Origin: JAPSGB01 sp963775185
Lineage (GTDB): Bacteria > Myxococcota_A > Polyangia > Polyangiales > Polyangiaceae
Direction: 5' to 3'
Length of the DNA stretch: 64,000 bases
NCBI GenBank assembly: GCA_963775185.1
Contig: CAVZIE010000006.1
Coordinates: 1-64,000 of the forward strand
A program made the translations under genes and the position numbers. This document shows positions 26,432 through 36,336 of the stretch, one piece after another. The notes beneath the pieces are model-generated. The model was given only the letters and a program-made list of their open reading frames with translations, was not told the DNA's origin and made no database searches. Within the stretch, counting starts at the first letter, position 1, and the number at the start of each line of letters is the position of its first letter.

Positions 26432-27106
26432 ATGGCCGACCTCTACCTGAAGCAGCTCTTGATGGGACGCGACGCCGCGCAGGGTCAGCGTGCCGCGACG
26501 ATGATGCAGAACTTCGTGTACCTGGTCGGCGATCGCGACGCCGGCGAGTGCATGGTGATCGACCCGGCGTGGGACGTCCAGGGCATCATCGACGTCGCCA
26601 ACGCCGACAACATGAAGATCACCGGCGCGCTGGCGACGCACTATCACCCGGACCACGTCGGCGGGTCGATCTTCGGGCTCGACATCGAGGGACTGTCCGC
26701 GCTGATGAAGACGCACCCGTGCAAGGTCCACGCGCACAAGCTCGAGACGTCCGGCATCCGCAAGGTCACCGGGCTCTCGCAGAGCGATTTCGTCGATCAC
26801 GACTCTGGTGATCGGATCAGCGTGGGCGGCATCGAGATCGAGATCCTCCACACGCCGGGTCACACGCCCGGCTCGAGCTGCTTCCGCGTGAAGGACGCGC
26901 TGCTCGCCGGCGACACGCTGTTCCTGCAGGGCTGCGGACGCGTGGACCTGCCCGGCGGCGACCCGGAAGAGATGCGTCGCACGCTGACCGAGCGGCTCGC
27001 CACGATCAGCGGCGACACGATCCTCTATCCCGGCCACGCCTACGGCGGCGAGCACGCGCCGATGGACGAGGTGCGTCGCACGAACCCGTATCTGCAGCCG
27101 GACTGA
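26432..27106 (+). CDS. Metallo-beta-lactamase-fold hydrolase, glyoxalase II-like
   Basis: 224 residues, ATG at 26432. The zinc-binding motif THYHPDHVGG (His70, His72, Asp74, His75) is followed by HTPGHTPGSSCF, LLAGDTLFLQGCGRVDLPGG and LYPGHAYGG, the set seen in hydroxyacylglutathione hydrolases and persulfide dioxygenase-like enzymes. The FLQGCGRVDLPGGDP segment is close to the GCGRTDFQ motif of ETHE1/BLH-type sulfur enzymes, so a role with glutathione-like thiols or persulfides is possible. The first residues, MADLYLKQLLMGRDAAQGQR, mark a subfamily in which the N-terminus contributes to the fold. Confidence 0.85.
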   Translation: MADLYLKQLLMGRDAAQGQRAATMMQNFVYLVGDRDAGECMVIDPAWDVQGIIDVANADNMKITGALATHYHPDHVGGSIFGLDIEGLSALMKTHPCKVHAHKLETSGIRKVTGLSQSDFVDHDSGDRISVGGIEIEILHTPGHTPGSSCFRVKDALLAGDTLFLQGCGRVDLPGGDPEEMRRTLTERLATISGDTILYPGHAYGGEHAPMDEVRRTNPYLQPD

Positions 27107-27111
27107 GCGGC

Positions 27112-27939
27112 CTACAGGCCCGTGCTCTGCAGGTGCACGCCGTACACGTCCGGCGACGAGTACGAGACGTGGATCAACGGGTCGTCGTCGGCCTTGGGCG
27201 GCTTGACCACGGCGAGCACGATGCCGCTGCGGCTGGGCCACGTCCACTCGAGTCGCACCTTCGCGTCGTCCGACTTGATACACGCGGCGAGGTCGCTGAG
27301 GCAGCTCGGCGGGACCACCGAGAGGCTCGCCCCGGGCGTGCCGTACTTCGCGGCGAGCGCTGTCTTCAGCGACACCACGGATTTCTCCAGCTGCTTCGCG
27401 CCAGGCTCCAGCACGAGCGTCACCAGGCACAGATGTCCGGCGCAGTAGCGGAACAACGCGTGCCCGGACACGCCGATATCCTGCGGCATGCCGTCGCACG
27501 TCGCGTGATCGGCGCTGGTGGACTCGTACTTGTGCCCGCTCGACTCGCAGGCAGCCTGCACGGCGTCCGCACCGTCGCCAAAGGCGAAGCCTGCGGCGCC
27601 GTGCGGCTCTTTCGCCTTCGGCAGAGCGGGCTTGGCCGCTGCGGAGGCGGCGGCGCGCCCTGACTCCTTCACCGCCGTGGCCACGTCCTCGTCGTGGACG
27701 CACGGCATCGATTGGCCGGACAGCCCCGTGTATTCGTAGCGCGAGCGGCAGGTGTAGGTCGCCTCCTGGCCGCAGCCCGTGGCGCGGTACGAGTTACCAC
27801 CGATCGCCTCGACCTCGACCTCCGACTCGTCGCAGGAAAACTCGTTGGCCGCGCGCTCCCGTACGATGCCGCTGCCGGTCGCGCAGGCACCGACGACCAA
27901 CGCAGCGGGCGCAATTGCCAGAAGCCACCGGCGAGCCAC
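27112..27939 (-). CDS. Lipoprotein with Cys-rich N-terminal domain
   Basis: 275 residues. GTG at 27939 gives a signal peptide with lipobox VVGAC. Residues ~20-75 hold the pattern FSCDESEVEVEAIGGNSYRA followed by GCGQEATYTC, common in myxobacterial proteins of unknown role. After an Ala/Lys linker the C-terminal ~170 residues form a compact domain with several Cys (CESSGHKYES, CDGMPQDIGVSG, CLSDLAACIKSD). TTG at 27960 could extend it by seven residues. It is convergent with the MBL-fold gene. Confidence 0.7.
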   Translation of the reverse strand: MARRWLLAIAPAALVVGACATGSGIVRERAANEFSCDESEVEVEAIGGNSYRATGCGQEATYTCRSRYEYTGLSGQSMPCVHDEDVATAVKESGRAAASAAAKPALPKAKEPHGAAGFAFGDGADAVQAACESSGHKYESTSADHATCDGMPQDIGVSGHALFRYCAGHLCLVTLVLEPGAKQLEKSVVSLKTALAAKYGTPGASLSVVPPSCLSDLAACIKSDDAKVRLEWTWPSRSGIVLAVVKPPKADDDPLIHVSYSSPDVYGVHLQSTGL

Positions 27940-28007
27940 GCACCGAACATACAATGACTTGCGAGGACGAAGCAACGCTGCGACTCGGTGTCGTGGCCCA
28001 GCGGTCC

Positions 28008-28451
28008 TCAGCGGGCGACGTAGCGGATGATCTCGTCCGGCGTGGCCCGCACGACGACGTTTCGCTCGGCGAGCTTGTCGATCCCGGCGCGGACCGCGGC
28101 CTCCACGGACTCGACCGGGAACACCTCCTTCAAGTCCGGGGCGATCCACTTGAGCGCGACCAGGATCCCGCGCTGCACCGGCCCGTGGATCACGACGAAG
28201 GACCCGAGCACGCGCTCGCGGATCTCCGCCGGCATCGTGCGCGTCCACTGGGTGATCCGCTTGCGCTGCGCCGCGGTGACGCTGCCAGTGGCGACCACGA
28301 CCGTGACGTACCAGGTCCGCTCGCGCAGGGCGCGGGCGCCGGCGGCCTCGTTCTGCCTGAAGAAGTCGGTGAGCCCGTCTTCGTCGATCCGATCCGGCCA
28401 CCTCAAGATGACGAGCGGGAAGAACCGGTAGTCGAACTGGACCGTGTCCAT
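28008..28451 (-). CDS. Conserved hypothetical protein, possible STAS/SpoIIAA-like fold
   Basis: 147 residues, ATG at 28451. The pattern FDYRFFPLVILRWPDRIDED, then YVTVVVATGSVTAAQRKRIT, SFVVIHGPVQRGILVALKWI and an amphipathic C-terminal helix (VEAAVRAGIDKLAE) resembles SpoIIAA/STAS-like domains. Identity is too uncertain for a named family. It lies eight bases upstream of the ettA stop on the same strand, so it is probably transcribed after ettA. Confidence 0.6.
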   Translation of the reverse strand: MDTVQFDYRFFPLVILRWPDRIDEDGLTDFFRQNEAAGARALRERTWYVTVVVATGSVTAAQRKRITQWTRTMPAEIRERVLGSFVVIHGPVQRGILVALKWIAPDLKEVFPVESVEAAVRAGIDKLAERNVVVRATPDEIIRYVAR

Positions 28452-28459
28452 GCGGGCGC

Positions 28460-30136
<1,677 letters not shown>

Positions 30137-30212
30137 GGGGTCGGCGGAGTCTATCCCGAGTGCCCGGCCCGCGCGATTGCCGTCGTGCGGCGAGTCTGGT
30201 ATCCGGCCCGGC

Positions 30213-31790
30213 GTGGGGAACACGAAGAGGGCGAGCCTCGCGCTCGTGGTTGTGCTCGCGGCGCCGTGTGCGCTCTCGTGCAGCAAGGACAAGGCCGCGG
30301 CGCCGGCGCCCAGCGCGTCGATCGCGACGCCGGCTCCCGCGCCGAGCGCCGCGCCTGCCGCGGCTCCGCAGAGCAAGCTGCGCGTGCTGGCGGAGTCGAA
30401 GGACGCGTTGTTCGGCACCGGAGCGAATGGCGACGGCGTGGTCGTCGCCAAGGCGACGGGGTTGCAGCTCGTCGGCGGAAAGCCGAGCGAAAATCCCGAG
30501 CTCGCGCTCGGCCTCGAGAACCCGCGCTGGAGCGAGCGCCAGGTGGTCGGCGCCGACAGCACGCTGGTCGCGTTCGCCGGCAAGCGCGATCCCGACGCGC
30601 TGCAGCTCGGCGACCGCATGATGTACATGGAGGATCCGCAGATAGGCGCCGATCGCACCGTGTTCCGCGCGTTCAAACACGGCGGCTGGGTGCGCGTCGG
30701 CGCGGTGGACGAAGGCGAGTCGCTGGGCGGGTTCGGCCGCTTCCGCGGCCGGATCGTCGCCGCCGTCGTGATGCCCGGGAGCAAGGACTATCGCTTCAAG
30801 CTCGTGGCCGGCAAGCCGGGCATCGCGCTGCCCGCGCCGACGCCCGCCGACAAGCCGCCCGAGCCCGCGGCAGCGGACACCGCCGCGGACGGCGGTGCGG
30901 ACGGTGGCGCGGACGGCGCCGCGGAGGCGAGCGCGGCGGTGGCGAGCGCCGCGCCGCCACCCAAGCCCGCCGACCCGTCACTGCCCAACCCGGCGCTCGA
31001 CGCCGGCTGCGAGACGCGCGTCGTGCCGAGCGCGTTCGACGGCCTGGAGAGCGGCGAGGCGATGGTCGTCGGACGCGTCTGTCCGGGTACCGGCGACACA
31101 TGGGTCGAGCACTGGCCACCGAAGAAGCGGAAGGCCGCCTTCGAGAAGATCCCGCAGCCGCCGAGCGGAGCGGTCACCGTGGTCATGACCGCGGAGGGCC
31201 AGGCCGTCGTCGCCGTAGCGGGCACGCGTTGGGCGATCGAGCGCAAGGCCGACGGCAGCTGGGCGAAGCTCGAAGCGCCGGGCAGCGGCAGCATCCAACA
31301 GGTCGCCGCGTCGCCGGCGGGGCGCCTGTGGCTCGTCGTCGGCGGCCGCGTGTTCTCGCGAAGCGCCGGCGCCGCGTTCAGCGAGACGGTGCTACCCGAC
31401 GGCAAGCAGGCGACCCGCGTCTTCCCCTCCGACAACGACGAGCCGTTCGTGCTGACCGAGCACGAGCTGATCGGTCCCGCATCGGCGGGCGGCGGCGTCG
31501 CCGTGAGCATCGAGGGCGGCGCGACGTCGCTCTGCACCGAGCCGTACGTCATCATCGAGAGCCACGTGAAGCGCACCAAGAAGTACGCCGACGTCATCGA
31601 CAAGGTAAAAGGCGCCGGCGTGTCCGGCGTGTCCCTCGTGTTCGGGCACCGCGGGATGGCCGGCGTGGACAGCATCCAGGCCAAGGCTCCCGACATGAAG
31701 ACCGCGCACGCCCTGTCCAAGGCGCTGGGTGGTGCCGCCATCGTGTGCGGCGCGCCGCGAACCGAGGCGAAGGTCCCCGGCTTCGACTGA
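30213..31790 (+). CDS. Large lipoprotein of unknown function
   Basis: 525 residues from GTG 30213. The signal peptide ends in CALSC, and a Pro/Ala linker reaches residue ~50. The body reads like a six- or seven-bladed propeller with short blades (GDGVVVAKATGLQLVGG, GTRWAIERKADGSWAKLE, GRLWLVVGGRVFSRSAG) split by a Pro/Ala/Asp-rich insert (PADKPPEPAAADTAADGG). The last ~90 residues, with CTEPYVIIESHVKRTKKYA, may be a separate domain. It is divergent from ettA and its stop is three bases from the convergent GDSL gene. Confidence 0.7.
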   Translation: MGNTKRASLALVVVLAAPCALSCSKDKAAAPAPSASIATPAPAPSAAPAAAPQSKLRVLAESKDALFGTGANGDGVVVAKATGLQLVGGKPSENPELALGLENPRWSERQVVGADSTLVAFAGKRDPDALQLGDRMMYMEDPQIGADRTVFRAFKHGGWVRVGAVDEGESLGGFGRFRGRIVAAVVMPGSKDYRFKLVAGKPGIALPAPTPADKPPEPAAADTAADGGADGGADGAAEASAAVASAAPPPKPADPSLPNPALDAGCETRVVPSAFDGLESGEAMVVGRVCPGTGDTWVEHWPPKKRKAAFEKIPQPPSGAVTVVMTAEGQAVVAVAGTRWAIERKADGSWAKLEAPGSGSIQQVAASPAGRLWLVVGGRVFSRSAGAAFSETVLPDGKQATRVFPSDNDEPFVLTEHELIGPASAGGGVAVSIEGGATSLCTEPYVIIESHVKRTKKYADVIDKVKGAGVSGVSLVFGHRGMAGVDSIQAKAPDMKTAHALSKALGGAAIVCGAPRTEAKVPGFD

Positions 31791-31792
31791 CG

Positions 31793-32551
31793 CTACTCGC
31801 AGTCGGCGAACACCTCGCGCCACAGCGCCTTGCCGATGATCTCGTGCCCCTTCTTGCCCCAGTGCACGTTGTCGTCGGCGAAGCGTCGGTACGCCGGGCA
31901 CAGCACGTCCGGGTCGCCGCACGACAGCAGCGGATAGGTATCGAGCGCGAAGTCCACCGCGCCGATCGCCGCCTGGGCGCGGATCCACGTGTCGAGGGCG
32001 TGGGTCGCGCCGATACGCCGATCGTCCACGCCGCGCAGCTTGCCCCACGGCGACACCGTCAGCGCCACGACCTTCACGCCGTGCTCGCGCGCCGCGCCGT
32101 ACATCCAGCGCAGATTGCTCTCGATACCCCGGATGCGCGCGTCGTGGATCGACCCGGCGAGCAGATCGTTCACGCCGCCCAGGATCAGGACGTGCGTGTA
32201 CTTCGGCTTGGACCGCGCGCCCGGCGGCAACCCGACGCCGAACAGGTCCTGCTCGAGCCGCCAGCGCATGTGGCGCGTCTGCTGTCCGCCTACCCCGTAT
32301 GCGTCGAAGCGGCTGCCCGGGCACAGCTTCGCCAGCTCCTTCAGATACAGGCCCCCGCCGACCCGCGTATCCGTCAGCGAATCACCAATGGCCGCCACGA
32401 CATAGCGCTGCTTGGGGGTTTGCCGGTCCGGCGCGGAAACGCCCTGCGCGGACGGCGCTTCAGCGTGCGCCCCTTGTGCCGGCTGAGCGGGGACAGCGGC
32501 GAGGGCCGCGGCGAGCGCCCCCGCGAGCAGGACCGGTCCGCGCGCTCGCAT
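31793..32551 (-). CDS. Secreted SGNH/GDSL-type hydrolase
   Basis: 252 residues, ATG at 32551. A signal peptide (VLLAGALAAALAAVPA) is followed by a linker in which residues 38-46 (VSAPDRQTP) are encoded by repeat A. Block I is AAIGDSLTD (nucleophile Ser58), block II may be GVGGQQT, block III is HVLILGGVNDLL (Gly and Asn) and block V is DDNVHWGKKGHEI (Asp and His). The SGNH family hydrolyses esters of lipids, acyl groups or polysaccharides in the periplasm or outside. Substrate unknown. It is convergent with the lipoprotein gene at 30213. Confidence 0.83.
   Translation of the reverse strand: MRARGPVLLAGALAAALAAVPAQPAQGAHAEAPSAQGVSAPDRQTPKQRYVVAAIGDSLTDTRVGGGLYLKELAKLCPGSRFDAYGVGGQQTRHMRWRLEQDLFGVGLPPGARSKPKYTHVLILGGVNDLLAGSIHDARIRGIESNLRWMYGAAREHGVKVVALTVSPWGKLRGVDDRRIGATHALDTWIRAQAAIGAVDFALDTYPLLSCGDPDVLCPAYRRFADDNVHWGKKGHEIIGKALWREVFADCE
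32418..32440 (+). repeat. Repeat A copy 9, inside the GDSL hydrolase gene
   Basis: GTTTGCCGGTCCGGCGCGGA, one of the best-kept copies, in frame between the signal peptide and the catalytic domain, giving VSAPDRQTP. Confidence 0.9.
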
Positions 32552-32665
32552 GGTGCACAAAGCGTAGCGCGCCGCTTCCACACCGACCAACTTCACGGCA
32601 GGGCCCACTCGGCGCACGCCGCTTTACTCTCGGCTTTTCGCCGGCGCGCGGCGTATGCTCGCCCG

Positions 32666-33352
32666 ATGCTGACGGCTCGGGCAGTGCTCGGAATGGGTTC
32701 GTTCGTGTTCGTCTGCGCGTGCGGCTCGAGCGGCGCGGGCGGCGGCGCGGCCGGCGCGGCGGGGGCAAGCGGCGGCGCGGGCGGCAGTGCCGGCAGTGCC
32801 GGCGCGGCCGGCATGGCGGGAACGGCCGGCGCGGCCAGCGCGGCGGGAACCGCCGGCGCGGCCGGCGCGGCCAACCCGATCATCGACATGGACACGTCGA
32901 TGGGCAGCATGTCGTTCGAGCTCGACGCGACGCGCATGCCGGTCACGACGGCGAACCTGCTCGCCTACGTCGATGAAGGGTTCTACGACGGCACGATCTT
33001 CCACCGCGTCATTCCGGACTTCATGGCCCAGGGCGGCGGCTTCACGTCGGGGCTGGTGGCCAAGAGCACCCACGCGCCGATCGTCCTCGAGACCAGTCCG
33101 GACATCGTGCACGACTATGGCGTCATCTCGATGGCGCGCACCAACGTCCCCGACAGCGCGACGAGCCAGTTCTTCGTGGTGAACAGCCAATCCGGCGCGC
33201 ACAGTCTGGACGGCCAGTATGCCGCCTTCGGTCACCTGATCGCGGGCTCGGACACGCTCGACGCGATCAGCCAGGTCGCGACGCACAGTGTCGGCCTGTA
33301 CGACGACGTACCGGTGACGGACGTCGAGATCGCGTCCGTGAAACGGAGATAG
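32666..33352 (+). CDS. Cyclophilin-type peptidyl-prolyl isomerase lipoprotein
   Basis: 228 residues, ATG at 32666. The signal peptide ends in the lipobox VCAC, followed by ~50 residues of Gly/Ala/Ser repeats (GAAGASGGAGGSAGSAGAAG), intact here unlike in two other genes of the window. The cyclophilin domain (residues ~72-228) has FHRVIPDFMAQGGGF, ISMARTNVPDSATSQFFVV and YAAFGHLIAGSDTLDAIS, keeping the catalytic Arg, Phe and Gln positions. It should catalyse proline isomerisation on exported proteins, tethered to a membrane by lipid. Confidence 0.9.
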   Translation: MLTARAVLGMGSFVFVCACGSSGAGGGAAGAAGASGGAGGSAGSAGAAGMAGTAGAASAAGTAGAAGAANPIIDMDTSMGSMSFELDATRMPVTTANLLAYVDEGFYDGTIFHRVIPDFMAQGGGFTSGLVAKSTHAPIVLETSPDIVHDYGVISMARTNVPDSATSQFFVVNSQSGAHSLDGQYAAFGHLIAGSDTLDAISQVATHSVGLYDDVPVTDVEIASVKRR

Positions 33353-33357
33353 CCGCC

Positions 33358-34164
33358 TTGCCCGGCGCGTACCGCGAGGCGCCGGCGCCGCCGGCGTTTC
33401 CAGCGCAGCAGATCGCGTGGCGACGGCGCGTGGCCCGCGGCGCGCTGTTCGTGCCAGCGTCCGTGGCCGCCAAGTGGGCCAGCCTGGTAGTCTTGGGAGC
33501 GGCGGACGCAAGCGCGCACGTGGTCACGGTCGTCTTGCTGCTGACGCAGCTCTGCGTCTGCGGCGCGACGTGGACGCTGACCGCGCCGCCGCCGTCCAAG
33601 CGACCAAGCGTCCTGGCGTGGCTGCTGCGCGCCGGCGTCGTAGGGGAGCTTGTGGGATGGGCGCCGCTGGCGTTCGGCGTGTACCCCGCGTGGCTCGAGC
33701 CGCTGGCTCTGCTGATCGTCGCCAGCGGCGGTCTGGCGTACGTCGGGACGCTGTTCAGCGCTGTCGGGTTGCCCGATCGCGCGCTCCAGGCGCGAGTTCT
33801 CGCGGTCGGCGTGGTCGCGCCCACCGTCGCGATGCTCAGCCTGGCGACCCGGGGCTTCGAGCTCGTGCTCGTCTTGTGCGTGCTCGCGCAACTGATCGCG
33901 CTCCTGCTCGCGTTCCTGCTGCTGGTGGCGCTGCGAAAGGTGCTGCGCGTGAAGCATAGCGAGCTGTGGCTCGACGACGGCGCCACGCCCCCCGAGTGGG
34001 TGAGCCTGTTCGTGCTGGGAGACGGACGAGCGGAGGTGTTCTCGGCGCGCGAGCGCTTCGGCTATTTCGTGACGCGCTGGGACGCGGAGATCTGGCTAGA
34101 GGCGCACGGAATGGTCGCCGCGGCCGACGCGGTAGAGCGCCGCCTCGCGGCGGCGCCGCCCTGA
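33358..34164 (+). CDS. Integral membrane protein of unknown function
   Basis: 268 residues from a TTG start at 33358, five bases after the cyclophilin stop, so probably coupled to it. Five hydrophobic segments are visible (ASLVVLGAADASAHVVTVVL, WLLRAGVVGELVGWAPLAFG, LALLIVASGGLAYVGTLFSA, VLAVGVVAPTVAMLSLATRG, LVLVLCVLAQLIALLLAFLL), followed by a ~75-residue soluble tail. Related proteins exist in myxobacteria without known role. A downstream start would lose the first helix, which supports the TTG. Confidence 0.65.
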   Translation: MPGAYREAPAPPAFPAQQIAWRRRVARGALFVPASVAAKWASLVVLGAADASAHVVTVVLLLTQLCVCGATWTLTAPPPSKRPSVLAWLLRAGVVGELVGWAPLAFGVYPAWLEPLALLIVASGGLAYVGTLFSAVGLPDRALQARVLAVGVVAPTVAMLSLATRGFELVLVLCVLAQLIALLLAFLLLVALRKVLRVKHSELWLDDGATPPEWVSLFVLGDGRAEVFSARERFGYFVTRWDAEIWLEAHGMVAAADAVERRLAAAPP

Positions 34165-34229
34165 CGGGTCCGGCGTCCGCGCGCTGCGACCCCGGGCGGC
34201 GACGCGAACCGCTCGGCGGATCCAGCGGT

Positions 34230-36336
34230 CTACTGGACCGCGCCACACGGCACGAGGATGCGATAGCCAGCGACGTGGGTATCGGTCAAGAGCGTGCGCG
34301 AGACTGTGTTGTAGGTGCTGTCCCAATAGCGCCGGTACAGCACGTCGTAGTTCCCCGCCAGCACCTTGCCGCCGTACGTGCCCGTGCGCAGCGTGTAGTT
34401 GCCCGAGCTCTGGTACTGGTAGCTGTAGCCACCGATGTAGTGCGCCGCGCCCGTGTCCTTCGCCACCAGGTAGATGTCCGCACCGTCGTAGTTCGTGTTC
34501 GTCGATGGCAGCGCCGCGCCGCCCAGCGTGATCGTCCCGCCCACGGTGGACACGGGGATGTCCAGATCGAGGGTAACCGCGCCCGGCGCGATCACCACGT
34601 TCTGCTTGAGCAAGCGATAGCCGGCGACGTGCGTCTCGCTCGCGGTCGTGCGCGAGACTGTGTTGTAGGTGCTGTCCCAGTAGCGCCGGTACAGCACGTC
34701 GTAGGTGCCGGCCAGCACCTTGCCGCCGTAGGTGCCCGTGCGCAGCGTGTAGTTCCCCGAGCTCTGGTACTGGTAGCTGTAGCCGCCGATGTAGTGCGCC
34801 GCGCCCGTGTCCTTCGCCACCAGGTAGATGTCCGCACCGTCGTAGTTCGTGTTCGTCGATGGCAGCGCCGCGCCGCCCAGCGTGATGCTGCCGCTCACCG
34901 TGGACACCGGGATGTCCAGATCGAGCGTGACCGCGCCCGGCGCGATCACCACGTTCTGCTTGAGCAAGCGGTAACCGGCGACGTGCGTCTCGCTCGCGGT
35001 CGTGCGCGAGACTGTGTTGTAGGTGCTGTCCCAGTAGCGCCGGTACAGCACGTCGTAGGTCCCCGCCAGCACCTTGCCGCCGTACGTGCCCGTGCGCAGC
35101 GTGTAGTTCCCCGAGCTCTGGTACTGGTAGCTGTAGCCACCGATGTAGTGCGCCGCGCCCGTGTCCTTCGCCACCAGGTAGATGTCCGCACCGTCGTAGT
35201 TCGTGTTCGTCGATGGCAGCGCCGCGCCGCCCAGCGTGATCGTCCCGCCCACGGTGGACGCCGGGATGTCCAGATCGAGCGTGACCGCGCCCGGCGCGAT
35301 CACCACGTTCTGCTTGAGCAAGCGATAGCCGGCGACGTGCGTCTCGCTCGCGGTCGTGCGCGAGACTGTGTTGTAGGTGCTGTCCCAGTAGCGCCGGTAC
35401 AGCACGTCGTAGGTCCCCGCCAGCACCTTGCCGCCGTACGTGCCCGTGCGCAGCGTGTAGTTGCCCGAGCTCTGGTACTGGTAGCTGTAGCCACCGATGT
35501 AGTGCGCCGCGCCCGTGTCCTTCGCCACCAGGTAGATGTCCGCACCGTCGTAGTTCGTGTTCGTCGATGGCAGCGCCGCGCCGCCCAGCGTGATCGTCCC
35601 GCCCACGGTGGACACGGGGATGTCCAGATCGAGGGTAACCGCGCCCGGCGCGATCACCACGTTCTGCTTGAGCAAGCGGTAACCGGCGACGTGCGTCTCG
35701 CTCGCGGTCGTGCGCGAGACTGTGTTGTAGGTGCTGTCCCAGTAGCGCCGGTACAGCACGTCGTAGGTGCCGGCCAGCACCTTGCCGCCGTAGGTGCCCG
35801 TGCGCAGCGTGTAGTTCCCCGAGCTCTGGTACTGGTAGCTGTAGCCGCCGATGTAGTGCGCCGCGCCCGTGTCCTTCGCCACCAGGTAGATGTCCGCACC
35901 GTCGTAGTTCGTGTTCGTCGATGGCAGCGCCGCGCCGCCCAGCGTGATGCTGCCGCTCACCGTGGACACCGGGATGTCCAGATCCAACTTGTCCGCGCCG
36001 CTGCCGAGCACGACGTCGCGCTTCAGGTAGCGATAGCCCGCGACGTGTGTCTCGCTCGCGGTCGTGCGCGACACCGTGTTGTACGTGCCGTCCCAGTAGC
36101 GCCGGTACAGCACATCGTACACGCCGGCCAGCACCTTGCCGCCGTAGGTGCCCGTGCGCAGCGTGTAGTTCCCCGAGCTCTGGTACTGGTAGCTGTAGCC
36201 ACCGATGTAGTGCGCCGCGCCCGTGTCCTTCGCCACCAGGTAGATGTCCGCGCCGTCGTAGTTCGTGTTCGTCGACGGCAGCGCCACGCCGCCCAGCGTC
36301 AGCACGCCGCTGACCGCCGCCACGGGAATGTCCACG
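34230..36336 (-). repeat. Six tandem 354-bp repeats, with a 1062-bp higher-order period
   Basis: The repeat period is exactly 354 bp. Units 2 and 5 share the variant ending VSGS and the same silent changes (for example GTAGGTGCCGGCCAGCACC at about 34702 and 35764, 1062 bp apart), and units 3 and 6 share VGGT. So a block of three units was duplicated after the single units had diverged. Unit 1 and the end of unit 6 are the most diverged. Confidence 0.85.

Noticed and set aside
34230..36336. Assembly collapse or chimera at the 354-bp repeats
   Set aside because: The repeats stay in one open frame and have ordered, block-like variants, so real tandem duplication is the better explanation, though the exact copy number is uncertain.
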